The notes below the pieces were generated by a model, which did not search any database, was not told the DNA's origin, and saw nothing but the letters and a program-made list of their open reading frames with translations. From NCBI GenBank assembly GCA_030158675.1, contig JAOASL010000030.1:63890-127889 (forward strand): 64,000 bases of DNA, read 5' to 3'. Both the position numbers and the translations under genes were made by a program. The DNA comes from Burkholderiaceae bacterium (lineage in GTDB: Bacteria; Pseudomonadota; Gammaproteobacteria; Burkholderiales; Burkholderiaceae_D). Position 1 is the stretch's first letter. Every line of letters begins with the position of its first letter. Shown piece by piece: positions 55,982-64,000 of the stretch.

Positions 55982-56598
55982 GTGAACAAAAAAAGATTTA
56001 TCTGGTGGACGACGAAGCCGATCTGCGCAAGGCGCTCAACAGGCTGTTGAGCGCCGAAGGATTTTCTGTCATCGAGTTCGGATCAGCCGTTGAGTTCCTG
56101 GCGGCCGTACCTGCCAATGGTTCCGGATGCGTACTGATGGATATTGCGATGCCGGGCGTGGATGGCCTTGAAGCGCAAAGGCAACTGGTCGTGCGCGGAT
56201 GCACTTTGCCGATCGTCTTCCTGACGGCACAGGGCGGCATTCCCGAAAGTGTGCGTGCGGTAAAAGCCGGCGCCGTCGACTTTCTGGCCAAACCAGTGAA
56301 ACGCGATGATTTGCTGCGAGCGATTGCGACAGCATTCGATCAGGTGCAGATGCATCAGGACGAGGCGAGCCAGCGCGAGCATCTGCTTGAATTGGTGGAA
56401 AAACTGACCCCGCGCGAACGCGAAGTCTTCGGGCAGGTGATCTCCGGGCGCAGGAACAAAGTGATTGCCGACCGTCTTGGCGTCACTGAGCAGACCATCA
56501 AGGTGCATCGTGGCCGTGTCATGGAAAAGCTCGAGGTGGAGACCCTGGCGGATCTGGTCCGTCTGGCCAATCTGCTGGACATTGCTCCGGCACCGTAA
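55978..56598 (+). CDS. FixJ/NarL-type response regulator, TTG start
   Basis: 206 residues. The receiver domain has DD (11-12), phospho-acceptor D55 in LMDIAMPG, Thr in FLTAQGG and Lys in AKPVK. A LuxR helix-turn-helix follows a linker (KLTPREREVFGQVISGRRNK, EQTIKVHRGRVMEKLEV). The start is a TTG overlapping the stop of the second kinase (TTGA); translation MSEQKKIYLVDDE fits the family and no ATG is available nearby. Together with the two kinases it forms one three-gene signalling operon. Targets are unknown. Confidence 0.9.
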   Translation: MSEQKKIYLVDDEADLRKALNRLLSAEGFSVIEFGSAVEFLAAVPANGSGCVLMDIAMPGVDGLEAQRQLVVRGCTLPIVFLTAQGGIPESVRAVKAGAVDFLAKPVKRDDLLRAIATAFDQVQMHQDEASQREHLLELVEKLTPREREVFGQVISGRRNKVIADRLGVTEQTIKVHRGRVMEKLEVETLADLVRLANLLDIAPAP

Positions 56599-56625
56599 AT
56601 CAGGCGCAGGAATCACGCACACGAA

Positions 56626-57603
56626 TCAGGCTCCATACAGCGCGGCTGCGGCCGCATGTTCGCGCTTTACCTTCGCACGCAGCGCGGCCGGTGCCAGCAC
56701 TTCGACAGCCGCACCGTGGCGCACGATGTCCAGCAAGAGTTCGCGGTCGTCACCATACGGGAATTCGAGCAGGTAACGGCCGTCGCTATCGAAGCGGCTC
56801 ATCTGTTCCGGGTGCCAGTTTTCTGATGCGACCCAGCGCGCGCGCTCCGCTGTGAAGCGCAGCTTCGCGCGGTGCGGCGAATTGCCGGCGAAGATGCCGT
56901 AGCTTGACGCCAGAAACTGGTCGAGCGATTTCATTGATACGTCAACCGCTTTTTTCTGCAGCAGCCGTACCGACTGGATGCCATCCAGCGAAAAGCCGCG
57001 CAGGCCGCCGCGCAGGTGGCACCAGGCGTCGAGGTACCAGTTGTCGCGGTAGTGCACCAGCCGCTGCGGCGACAGTTCGCGCAGGGTGATCTCATCCTTG
57101 GCGCGCGAGTGATAGCCGACGTCGATACGCTTGCGCTGAAAAACGGCAGCGCCAATCTCCGAGAAGTGCGAAGGACTCTGCTTGCGTGAAGCCATCGTGA
57201 TCAGCCTGACACGCTTACGTATCTCTGTCGCGGTCGACTCGCCCTCGCCAAGCATTGCGTCAAGCCGGGCGCGAAAAGGCGCGATGTGCGGTCCGATCAG
57301 GCTGCCCTGATCGACACTCTCCAGCAGCTGCTGCATGGTGATCAGCGCATACACTTCCTGCTCGGAGAACCACAGCCCAGGCAGTTCGAAGCGTTTGGCC
57401 GTCACCGCCGAGGCTTCATAGCGGTAGCCGCGCGCGTCCGCATCCCAGATCACCGGCGCATTGAAGCGGTCGCGCATGTATTCGAGGTCGCGCTTGAAAG
57501 TGGCCGGCGATACTTCGAGTTCATCGAGGAAGCGGCTGCGCGGCACGACTTTGTGTTCCGCGAGAAGCTGGTCGATCTTGTAAAAACGCTCAAGACGGTT
57601 CAT
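56626..57603 (-). CDS. WYL-domain transcriptional regulator (YafY-like)
   Basis: 325 residues from the ATG at 57603. A DeoR-type winged helix (LERFYKIDQLLAEHKVVPRS, then FKRDLEYMRDRFNAPV) precedes a WYL domain. The WYL region has RLVHYRDNWYLDAWCHLRGG and a C-terminal WCX-type extension (YLLEFPYGDDRELLLDIVRH). WYL regulators often sense nucleotides and control stress or phage-defence genes, but no defence locus adjoins. Its neighbour 57718 reads the same way. Confidence 0.88.
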   Translation of the reverse strand: MNRLERFYKIDQLLAEHKVVPRSRFLDELEVSPATFKRDLEYMRDRFNAPVIWDADARGYRYEASAVTAKRFELPGLWFSEQEVYALITMQQLLESVDQGSLIGPHIAPFRARLDAMLGEGESTATEIRKRVRLITMASRKQSPSHFSEIGAAVFQRKRIDVGYHSRAKDEITLRELSPQRLVHYRDNWYLDAWCHLRGGLRGFSLDGIQSVRLLQKKAVDVSMKSLDQFLASSYGIFAGNSPHRAKLRFTAERARWVASENWHPEQMSRFDSDGRYLLEFPYGDDRELLLDIVRHGAAVEVLAPAALRAKVKREHAAAAALYGA

Positions 57604-57717
57604 GCGCGGTCTGTGCGGCAAGCGCCGCCCCTAGGCTGGTCCGGATTGAAGCTTATAAACCTAATACCGGTTTGTCAAACGACATCCGCGCTGCAGCGCA
57701 GGGACGTAGCGCCAGGA

Positions 57718-58623
57718 TCAGTCCGGTTGTGACGGCGGCAGGCCGTTCTGCGTTGCCACAAAATCGGCCAGCATCGGCACATAACGCTGCGCCTGGCCGG
57801 CCGCTTCCATTGCGGCAAACGAGTTCTTCACCATTGCCTGGATAGGATGGAGCGCACCGATTTCACTGGCCAGGCTGCTCAGGTAGCGCATGTCCTTGTG
57901 TGCGTTGCTGATGGTGAATCGATGCGCATTCTCGTCGCCGTCCATCGTCCATTTCATGAACGTGTCGTAGAACGCGCTGCGCATACGGCCGCTGCTGATC
58001 ACCGTGTGGAACTGCTCTTTCGACAGCCCCGCCTTGCGTGCGATGCCGAGCGCCTCGGAAAACAGCGCCGCGTAGCCCATCGCGACGAAGTTGTTGATCA
58101 ACTTCATCTTGTGACCGAGGCCCACGGGTCCGAGGTGCACGACATTGCCGGCCCAGCAGTCCAGTACCGGTTTTACCTTTGCGAACGTGTCCGCGTCAGC
58201 CCCGACCATTGTGTCGAGCGTGCCGGCTTCGGCTTCGATCGGCGTGCGCGACAGCGGCGCGTCGATGAAAATCATGCCATGCGCGGTGGCGGCCTCGGCC
58301 AGCGCCAGCGTCGAGACCGGGTTCGAGGTCGAGCAGTCAATGATGATCAGGCCCTTGCGGCCGGATGCAAAGATGCCGTCAGGACCGTGCATCAGCGCCT
58401 CGACCTGCGGTGAACCGGTCACGCACAGGTGCACGATGTCGCACTGTGCGGCCAGCTCGCGCAGCGTGCCGGCCTCGGTCGCGCCGAGCTGTTTCAGGCG
58501 CTCGACCGGCTCGCGGTTGCGGTGGCCCATGATCACCAGCGGGTAACCCTTGGTGACGATGTTCTTGGCCATGCCGGCGCCCATGAGGCCGACGCCAATA
58601 AAGCCGATGACGGGTTTTGCCAT
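57718..58623 (-). CDS. NAD(P)-dependent beta-hydroxyacid dehydrogenase
   Basis: 301 residues from the ATG at 58623. PVIGFIGVGLMGAGMAKNIV is the Rossmann start, FIDAPLSRTPIEAEAGTLDT the substrate region and KMKLINNFVAMGYAALFSEA holds the catalytic Lys. Related to 2-hydroxy-3-oxopropionate reductase and 3-hydroxyisobutyrate dehydrogenase. The substrate loop reads LSRTPIEAEAG instead of the usual ISGGPAGAEAG, so specificity may differ from the paralogue at 51121. Confidence 0.86.
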   Translation of the reverse strand: MAKPVIGFIGVGLMGAGMAKNIVTKGYPLVIMGHRNREPVERLKQLGATEAGTLRELAAQCDIVHLCVTGSPQVEALMHGPDGIFASGRKGLIIIDCSTSNPVSTLALAEAATAHGMIFIDAPLSRTPIEAEAGTLDTMVGADADTFAKVKPVLDCWAGNVVHLGPVGLGHKMKLINNFVAMGYAALFSEALGIARKAGLSKEQFHTVISSGRMRSAFYDTFMKWTMDGDENAHRFTISNAHKDMRYLSSLASEIGALHPIQAMVKNSFAAMEAAGQAQRYVPMLADFVATQNGLPPSQPD

Positions 58624-58738
58624 GTTTGTCTCCAGTGATTGGAATGATTGTCGGGCCATTATCAGCGATACCCGATGGGCAGGCCATCGCGCCGGATGGA
58701 AGGCGGGGTAAAGGCAGCCGTAAGTCTCAGGTCGGCAT

Positions 58739-59332
58739 TCAGAGCGATTCCCGCGCCCAGCCGATATGCCCCTGGCAGGCGTCTTTCAGCCGTCTCACCA
58801 GGGCGTCGGCGACGCTCTCGGCCACCGTGAAGCTGACGCTGACCAGCGCCGCATGACTGACTTCCTGCAGACTGCCGCCGGCAGCATCGATCTCGCGGCG
58901 CAGCAATCCTTCGAGCGCATACGGCACTTCGCAGCGCAGCATGCGCTGGCGAATGCGCGGAATTTTTTCGGCCGTGCGCAGTGCCTGCGCGACCGCGTCC
59001 GTGTATGCGCGCACCAGCCCGCCGGCGCCGAGCTTCACGCCGCCGAAATAGCGCACCACGGTCGCCAGCACGCCTTCGAGATCCTGATGCCTGAGCACCT
59101 CCAGCATCGGGCGGCCTGCCGTGCCACTCGGCTCGCCGTCGTCATTGGCGGCCGACTGGCCGCCGGCCAGCAGGGCCCAGCACACATGGGCGGCGCCGGG
59201 ATGCAGGTCGCGCAGGCGCGCGACGATCACTTGTGCCGCAGCGCGGTCCGCGACTGGCTGCACGCAGGCGATGAAGCGGCTTTTCCTGATCAGGAGTTCG
59301 CTGGTGACAGGTGACGCGAGGGACAGGGGCAT
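58739..59332 (-). CDS. YigZ/IMPACT family protein
   Basis: 197 residues from the ATG at 59332, with a possible longer start at 59386. The N-terminal domain has ELLIRKSRFIACVQPVADRA, AAHVCWALL, and DDGEPSGTAGRPMLEVL, then VVRYFGGVKLGAGGLVRAYT, all diagnostic for the YigZ/IMPACT fold. A ferredoxin-like C-terminal domain follows. The molecular role in bacteria is not settled; the eukaryotic relative influences translational control. Stands alone. Confidence 0.92.
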   Translation of the reverse strand: MPLSLASPVTSELLIRKSRFIACVQPVADRAAAQVIVARLRDLHPGAAHVCWALLAGGQSAANDDGEPSGTAGRPMLEVLRHQDLEGVLATVVRYFGGVKLGAGGLVRAYTDAVAQALRTAEKIPRIRQRMLRCEVPYALEGLLRREIDAAGGSLQEVSHAALVSVSFTVAESVADALVRRLKDACQGHIGWARESL

Positions 59333-59404
59333 GCGCTGGGCTGGTAATGCGGAGCAGGGGACGATGCTGCGCATGATAGCCGACACCCCCCTGCCAACCC
59401 GGCG

Positions 59405-59578
59405 TCAACGCTGCGCGAACCTCAGCTCGCCCAGCTTTTCGATCGAGCTGACCACCACGTCACCCGGCGTCAGCCACACCTGTCGCTCCTTCGGCATTCC
59501 GGCGATCGCACCCTGCGGCGTACCGGTGAAAATGATGTCGCCCGGCTGCGGCGCCCGGGTGACCTCATGAGTTCTCTT
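59405..59578 (-). pseudogene. C-terminal fragment of a fumarylacetoacetate hydrolase family protein
   Basis: About 55 residues matching only the end of the FAH fold: [20 protein letters not shown], then [20 protein letters not shown]. The metal-binding and catalytic N-terminal part is missing. Upstream of the Thr-His-Glu residues the frame continues into unrelated sequence, so the gene was truncated by deletion or recombination near 59578. Confidence 0.75.
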
Positions 59579-59784
59579 GATGATCGTTGTATGAAGCGAG
59601 GTCGCGCGCAAGGTCTGATGCATGGTGCGGAAAAGCGGGAATCGAGTACGTTTATTTGCACGATCATCAAGTATCATCCATTCACCATGACGGAGCCGGC
59701 AATCAGTCTGTCATGCAGCATGAAGAAGATGAACCGTACAACGAGATTCATCCCGACAAAAATTTATCATTCGAGGAGACTTCG

Positions 59785-60237
59785 ATGCGCAGACTTATCG
59801 CCGCCCTGTTTTGCGGTGCGATCCAGATGATGCCCGTTGCCAGTCAGGCGGCCGGCTGCGAACCGGTCACGGCCGCCGACGCACTGGTTGCCGAGGACGC
59901 CCGCTATGCGGCGCAGGTCGGTGATGATTACATCGCACTTGAGCAGCTGCTGGCCGACGACCTCGTCTATATCCACAGTAGTGCGCTGGTCGACAGCAAG
60001 CGGTCATACATCGACTCATTGCGCAGTGGCGCAGTCAAGTACGTGACGATGCGGCGTTCAGAAGTCAGCGTGCGCACGCTGGGCTGCGTGGCGGCGATCA
60101 CGGGCCTGGGAAATTTCGACGTCAAGCTGAACGGCAAGGATCTCAGCGTCGAAGTGCGCTTCCACAGTCTCTGGGCACTGCGCGACGGCCGGCTGCAGTT
60201 CGTGTCCTGGCAGGCGACGCGCACACCACCGAAGTGA
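59785..60237 (+). CDS. Secreted NTF2-like (SnoaL/DUF4440) protein
   Basis: 150 residues from the ATG at 59785, preceded by CGAGGAG. A signal peptide (RRLIAALFCGAIQMMPVASQ) ends near AA-G-C. The mature part has the cone-shaped NTF2-like pattern: a helix with ALVAEDARYAAQVGDDYIAL, LLADDLVYIHSSALVDSK, then strands with VEVRFHSLWALRDGRLQFVS and WQATRTPPK. Such proteins may be enzymes or binding proteins; no active-site assignment is possible. Probably periplasmic. Confidence 0.82.
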   Translation: MRRLIAALFCGAIQMMPVASQAAGCEPVTAADALVAEDARYAAQVGDDYIALEQLLADDLVYIHSSALVDSKRSYIDSLRSGAVKYVTMRRSEVSVRTLGCVAAITGLGNFDVKLNGKDLSVEVRFHSLWALRDGRLQFVSWQATRTPPK

Positions 60238-60274
60238 TGGCGCGCGGCAGGCCGGCAGCGGTCTGGCTTGCCGC

Positions 60275-61897
60275 TTATTCCATTCCCTGATTGCGCCAGC
60301 GCTGAATCGTCGAACGCAGCAGTTCGCTTTCACCGCCCGTCGTTTGCCACGACGTGCTGAAGGCCGGATCGGCAGATGCGGGCAGCATGGATTTGTCGAG
60401 ATTGTCGATCCGCACGCGGATCGGCAGAGACACGCCTTCGCCGCAGATAATGCATTCCTGATTGCGCAGGCTTGGCACGGCGTCGAGCAGGCTCTTCGAC
60501 CATTCGGGCATTGCCGAGCGGATGAATTGCTGGTCGCGTTCCGTGGTCATGCGCATTGCCATGATCGTGCCGCACTGGGACAGCACGCCTTCGGACAGGT
60601 CCGACGGACGCTGCGAAATCAAGCCAAGTGAAATGCCGTGCTTGCGGCCTTCCTTGGCGATGCGCTGCAAGATTTTCTGTACTGAGGTCACCGAGCCGGA
60701 ACGATCATGCGGCAGGTATTGCTGCGCTTCTTCGCAGACCAGCAGGATAGGGCGGGTGCCGTCGTGCTTGGCCCAGATCGAAAAATCGAAGGTCAGCCGC
60801 GCGATCAGCGAGACCACCACCTTCACGATCTCGGACGGAATGCCGGAGATGTCGATGAGCGTCATCGGCGCGTTATCCGGCGGCAGCCGGAGCAGGTCCG
60901 CCAGGAAGCTTTCCATCGTGTCCGAGATCAGGCTGCGGTTGAACATGAAGTTGTAGCGCGGATCGTTACTGATTTCCTGGATCTTGAACTTCAACCGCAT
61001 GTAGTTCGCTGCATTGCCCGATTTCTCCAGCTTGCCCATTTCGGACTCCAGGATCGATGTCAGGTCACCCAGCAGATAGGGAATGGGGCTGTCGACGGTA
61101 ATCTTGCTGACCGGGATCGACAGATTGTTGCGCGTGCGTGCTTTCAGCAGGCATTTGGCCAGCACGTCGCGATCCATGTCGCCGGCTTCGCCTTCGGCGG
61201 TGATGAAGATCTCTGCGTGTTCCTCGAAATTCAGCAGCCAGTACGGCAGCAGCAGATTGCCGGTGTTCAGTTGCAAGCTTTTGCCGGCGAAGGCCGGCGC
61301 GTACTCGCCATGGGTATCAAAGAGGATGATATGCCCGTGCGGCAGCCTTTCTGTCAGCCGGTTCAGGATCAGCGACACGAAGCTGGATTTGCCCGAGCCG
61401 GACGAGCCCATCACCGCAAAATGCCGGCCGAGCAGCGAATCGATGTAGAGCGACGCCGGCACATCACTGCTGGGAAAGACCGTGCCGACCCGAATATGCG
61501 GCTTGTCATCGGTGCCGTGAATCCTCAGCAGATCGTCCTGCGACACCGCATAAATGCGGTCGCCCGGGAATGGATAGCGCGAGATGCCGCGCTTGAAGCT
61601 TTTCAGTCCGGTCTCGGTGGAATAATTACCCTCGCCGATGAACTCGAGGCTGGCAGTGGCCTGCGCGGCGCCCGGCGTGCCGATTTTCATTTCGCGGATG
61701 GAGGCGATCAGGTAAAGATCATCCACCCGCATCTTGACCAGACTGCCGACCGTGCCGGCGCTGGCCAGCGCGGAGTCGCCGGTCTGCCGGGCGGCGATCA
61801 GGGTGGCCATGTCGAGTTGCGCGCTGGCCGTCGAGGTGTCGATCGATTGAAGCTCGCCGATGAAATGGTCGTGCTCGGCAGGAAGTTGCGAGTTCAT
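60275..61897 (-). CDS. HerA-type FtsK-HerA superfamily ATPase (DUF87)
   Basis: 540 residues from the ATG at 61897. A HAS-barrel N-terminus (~10-140) precedes the ATPase core with Walker A GSSGSGKS (164-171), a HIILFDTHGEYAPAF segment, Walker B ILLVCEEAQQYLP and LGLISQRPSDL with the sensor/arginine region. Such hexameric ATPases translocate DNA, in archaea with the nuclease NurA and in some bacterial antiphage systems with SIR2 or other effectors. No nuclease or effector gene adjoins here, so its role is open. Confidence 0.88.
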   Translation of the reverse strand: MNSQLPAEHDHFIGELQSIDTSTASAQLDMATLIAARQTGDSALASAGTVGSLVKMRVDDLYLIASIREMKIGTPGAAQATASLEFIGEGNYSTETGLKSFKRGISRYPFPGDRIYAVSQDDLLRIHGTDDKPHIRVGTVFPSSDVPASLYIDSLLGRHFAVMGSSGSGKSSFVSLILNRLTERLPHGHIILFDTHGEYAPAFAGKSLQLNTGNLLLPYWLLNFEEHAEIFITAEGEAGDMDRDVLAKCLLKARTRNNLSIPVSKITVDSPIPYLLGDLTSILESEMGKLEKSGNAANYMRLKFKIQEISNDPRYNFMFNRSLISDTMESFLADLLRLPPDNAPMTLIDISGIPSEIVKVVVSLIARLTFDFSIWAKHDGTRPILLVCEEAQQYLPHDRSGSVTSVQKILQRIAKEGRKHGISLGLISQRPSDLSEGVLSQCGTIMAMRMTTERDQQFIRSAMPEWSKSLLDAVPSLRNQECIICGEGVSLPIRVRIDNLDKSMLPASADPAFSTSWQTTGGESELLRSTIQRWRNQGME

Positions 61898-62188
61898 GCG
61901 GTGGATCCCAGGGGAAGGGCGGGTTGCCGGGGCGCGCTGCAGACAGGCGCGCATGGTTTTCGTTCTGAGCTTCAATGATTCATGTTTTCAGAGGTATTGG
62001 CAATTGCGGACAGCGCGGGTAACGTTCCGTCCGCGCCCGAGCCCGAGCAACCTGGCGCGTCGACTGGGGCGCCGACTGGGCGAACGCATGAGGCTGGATG
62101 CGGCATCGCTGCGACATGCTGGAAATGGCCAGCCTGCTGCGTAAGCTTGGCAAGCACGCGTGCCTGAACAGGCCGAGCGTGATTCACT

Positions 62189-62599
62189 GTGATTCCCCGG
62201 TACCTGTTGGACGCGAACATCTGCATTTACCTGATGAAGAATCAGCCTCAGGAAATCGCGTAGCGCTTTGCGCAATGTTATTTCGGCGAGGTAGTGATGT
62301 CGGCAATCACGTTTACCGAGCTGAGTTACCGCGTGGAGGCATCGGGCAATCCGGCGCGTGAAAAAGAGAGTCTTTCCGCACTCGTCGAGGACATTCCTGT
62401 CGTCCCCTTCGATGATGCTGCCGCGTTTGCGTACGGCCCGATTCGCCTGACCACCCGGGAGTCGAACAAGGATCAGCTCGACAAGATGATCGCCGCGCAC
62501 TCAAAGGCACTGAGGCTGACGCTGGTGACCAATAATTTGAAGGACTTCGAAAAGTATCCCGGGATCGTCACCGAAAACTGGCTTGAACCGGTCGGCTGA
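62189..62599 (+). pseudogene. vapC: vapC-like PIN toxin interrupted by an in-frame TAG
   Basis: Reading from GTG at 62189 gives VIPRYLLDANICIYLMKNQ, the PIN-domain start with the first catalytic Asp at codon 8. TAG is codon 25 (62261-62263). The same frame then continues through FGEVVMSAITFTELSYRV (Glu), ESNKDQLDKMIAAHS (Asp) and TLVTNNLKDFEKYPGIVTEN to a TGA at 62599. All other PIN motifs are intact, so a single nonsense mutation inactivated a tRNA(fMet)-type VapC ribonuclease. No vapB antitoxin is recognisable upstream. Confidence 0.8.
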
Positions 62600-62789
62600 G
62601 TCCCGTAATTCGACACCTCCCGCAGGGTCGATTGAAATCAACCCGGCGCCTGCTCCAGCGCCGTCACCGCTTCCGTCGTTTACATCAGCGGCGACCCGCT
62701 ACCCAGGTAGATGGCCATGCCGAGGGTCTCCCCTACTGATGCGTTGTGTTGCGACGAAAAAGAGTGCGCCCCGGCACGCGTGCACAAGA

Positions 62790-62822
62790 CAAAAAAAAGC
62801 CTCGGCGGACCGAGCCGAGGCT
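62790..62822 (-). terminator. Minus-strand Rho-independent terminator without an obvious gene
   Basis: On the minus strand AGCCTCGGC pairs perfectly with GCCGAGGCT around TCGGTCC, followed by eight T residues. The plus-strand side has no T run. Upstream on the minus strand lie 400 bases without a clear gene. Confidence 0.88.
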
Positions 62823-63010
62823 GTGTGTTAGCAAGATTTTCCGAATCAGTCCGGTATGGCCATGCGACTGACCAATCCTGCAACACCCACTAGGAGACAC
62901 CGAAATTCAGCGACCGAATGCATATCCGGCGGCCTGCTGCCTGATGCGTGCGCAGGAACGCCTGAAACTAATGAAACAATAGGCGATCGCTCGCTATAAA
63001 ATTTTGATGT
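62823..63010 (-). ncRNA. Candidate small RNA ending at the orphan terminator
   Basis: The terminator at 62790-62822 implies a minus-strand transcript. A TCAGTC/GACTGA hairpin enclosing ATGGCCAT lies at about 62846-62871, and an AT-rich region near 63000 could be its promoter. A 64-codon open frame (62846-63040) has no recognisable features. I did not recognise an Rfam family; 6S RNA was considered without a match. Confidence 0.3.
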
Positions 63011-63230
63011 AAGACAATTTTTATAGTCTTTGGCGGCCACAATTCCATGAACCCGCGCGTCGCCAAGACACCGCCACGGTCAGGTCAAGGCCCACGGTGC
63101 AGGCATATGTGACGCATTGGAAGCAGGGCATGCCAAGGTTCAGGCAGCGCATGGCGGCTGCTGTTTCACACCGACCATCGGGTATGATCTCGCGAACCCT
63201 GATCAACCCAACCTGAACCTCGGTCACACC

Positions 63231-64000
63231 ATGAACAATCAAATTGAGCAGCTGTTCCACCTCGGAGGAAGCGTCGCTGTCATTACCGGCGGTGGTGCCG
63301 GCATCGGTCGCGAGACCGCGCTCATGCTGGCCGGTGCCGGTGCGGACATTGCGGTCCTCGATGTGAACTTAAGCGGGGCGCAGGAAACTGCGGCCATGGT
63401 GGAACAGCTCGGTCGCAGGGCGCTGGCGATCGACTGCAATGTGGCGGACCACGATGCAGTCGTGCGCAGCTTCGATCAGATTGTCGACGGACTGGGGCGC
63501 ATCGACATCCTCGTCAACAACGCCGCCATCGTGCGCCGGCTGCCGTCGCTCGATACCCCGCCGGAGGCATGGCGGCAGGTGATGTCGGTGAACCTCGATG
63601 GTGCATTTTTCTGCGCAGTCGAGGCCGCGCGCCGGATGAAAGACGGCGGCACGGTGATCAATATTGCGTCCATCATGGGATTTTCCGGGGGCGTCTATCC
63701 GAACCCGTCTTACTACGCGAGCAAGGGTGCCATCGTGAATCTGACGCGCGCCCTCGCGGTCGAATGGGCCGACCGGAACATTCGTGTGAACGCAGTCGCG
63801 CCCACCTGGGTCAAGACTGAATTCACCAAGACCATGCTGGATGATCCGGCCACCACCGAAAAGCTGCTCGCGCTGATGCCGCTGAAGGCCTACGCCGATA
63901 CCCGGGATGTCGCGGCAGCGGTACTGTATCTGGCAGCGCCGGCGTCGAAGATGGTGACTGGGCATACCCTGCCGGTAGACGGCGGATATCTGGCGAAGTA
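63231..64000 (+). CDS. SDR family oxidoreductase (stop codon cut by window edge)
   Basis: 256 residues from the ATG at 63231. The last two bases of the window are TA, probably the start of a stop codon. GGSVAVITGGGAGIGRETAL holds the NAD(P) loop, LVNNAAIVRRL follows, the catalytic Ser is in IASIMGF and the YYASKGAIV motif gives Tyr/Lys. VTGHTLPVDGGY is the usual SDR end. Similar proteins act on sugar acids or 3-oxoacyl substrates; the substrate is not evident. Confidence 0.87.
   Translation, partial: MNNQIEQLFHLGGSVAVITGGGAGIGRETALMLAGAGADIAVLDVNLSGAQETAAMVEQLGRRALAIDCNVADHDAVVRSFDQIVDGLGRIDILVNNAAIVRRLPSLDTPPEAWRQVMSVNLDGAFFCAVEAARRMKDGGTVINIASIMGFSGGVYPNPSYYASKGAIVNLTRALAVEWADRNIRVNAVAPTWVKTEFTKTMLDDPATTEKLLALMPLKAYADTRDVAAAVLYLAAPASKMVTGHTLPVDGGYLAK

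Larger units (their letters stand above)
62600..63230. other. 631-base intergenic region
   Basis: No convincing protein gene on either strand; short open frames lack family features. The only strong element is a minus-strand terminator at 62790-62822. An AT-rich patch at 62990-63030 (TATAAAATTTTGATG and complement) could hold promoters for either direction. Confidence 0.5.

Noticed and set aside
61982..62188. A vapB antitoxin gene upstream of the broken vapC
   Set aside because: No frame shows the AbrB-type swapped-hairpin motif expected for VapB (for example an SNRSQAVRLPK-like start).
1..64000. CRISPR array or prophage
   Set aside because: No regularly spaced direct repeats of 25-40 bases and no phage structural or integrase genes were seen.

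Overview
The window looks like a chromosomal segment of a betaproteobacterium, most likely Burkholderiales and perhaps Oxalobacteraceae-like. The reasons are the high GC of most of the sequence, the thrS-infC-rpmI-rplT-pheS-pheT-ihfA-merR gene order, a RelA with a degenerate hydrolase domain, ETF-ubiquinone oxidoreductase and a complete ketone-body module. The genus is inference; no rRNA or marker comparison was possible.

Layout. 1-10522 (all minus strand): an exopolysaccharide cluster. It holds an initiating sugar-phosphate transferase, GDP-mannose (manC), UDP-glucose (galU), UDP-galactose (galE) and GDP-fucose (gmd, fcl) supply, a VanZ-like membrane protein, a Wzy-like polymerase, a Wzx-like flippase and the start of a glycosyltransferase that runs off the left edge. 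10691-15029: a truncated hemoglobin, moeA and moaA for molybdenum cofactor, and a chromate transporter coupled to the ETF-QO gene. 16860-26000: an oxidoreductase, a thioesterase, a PAS-LuxR regulator, 3-oxoacid CoA-transferase scoAB, 3-hydroxybutyrate dehydrogenase and an alpha/beta hydrolase, together a 3-hydroxybutyrate/acetoacetate module.

Between scoB and bdhA sits a clearly AT-richer three-gene island (20754-23819). It encodes a protein with two HYL-type repeats, a cyanophycin-synthetase-like ATP-grasp protein whose Mur-ligase part is reduced to a remnant, and a YdcF/DUF218 protein. The genes overlap or nearly touch. A strong stem-loop precedes the island and a decayed transposase fragment follows it. 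This is the best candidate in the window for an undescribed system.

26003-36479: relA, tRNA-Val(GAC), and the translation block thrS to ihfA plus a MerR regulator. infC appears to start with ATA, and a structured leader precedes rpmI. 36551-39684: ModE, a porin and ModA without modBC. 39850-51087: a MASE-PAS-GAF-GGDEF-EAL protein, a class II aldolase, an RTX protein, a long alanine-zipper lipoprotein, a cytochrome c, a BenE transporter, a TonB-like protein with a giant Arg/Glu-rich helix, and a META-domain lipoprotein. 51121-64000: two beta-hydroxyacid dehydrogenases, a tandem histidine-kinase pair with a FixJ-type regulator, a WYL regulator, YigZ, a fumarylacetoacetase fragment, an NTF2-like secreted protein, a lone HerA-type ATPase, a vapC gene broken by a stop codon, an orphan minus-strand terminator and a short-chain dehydrogenase ending at the right edge.
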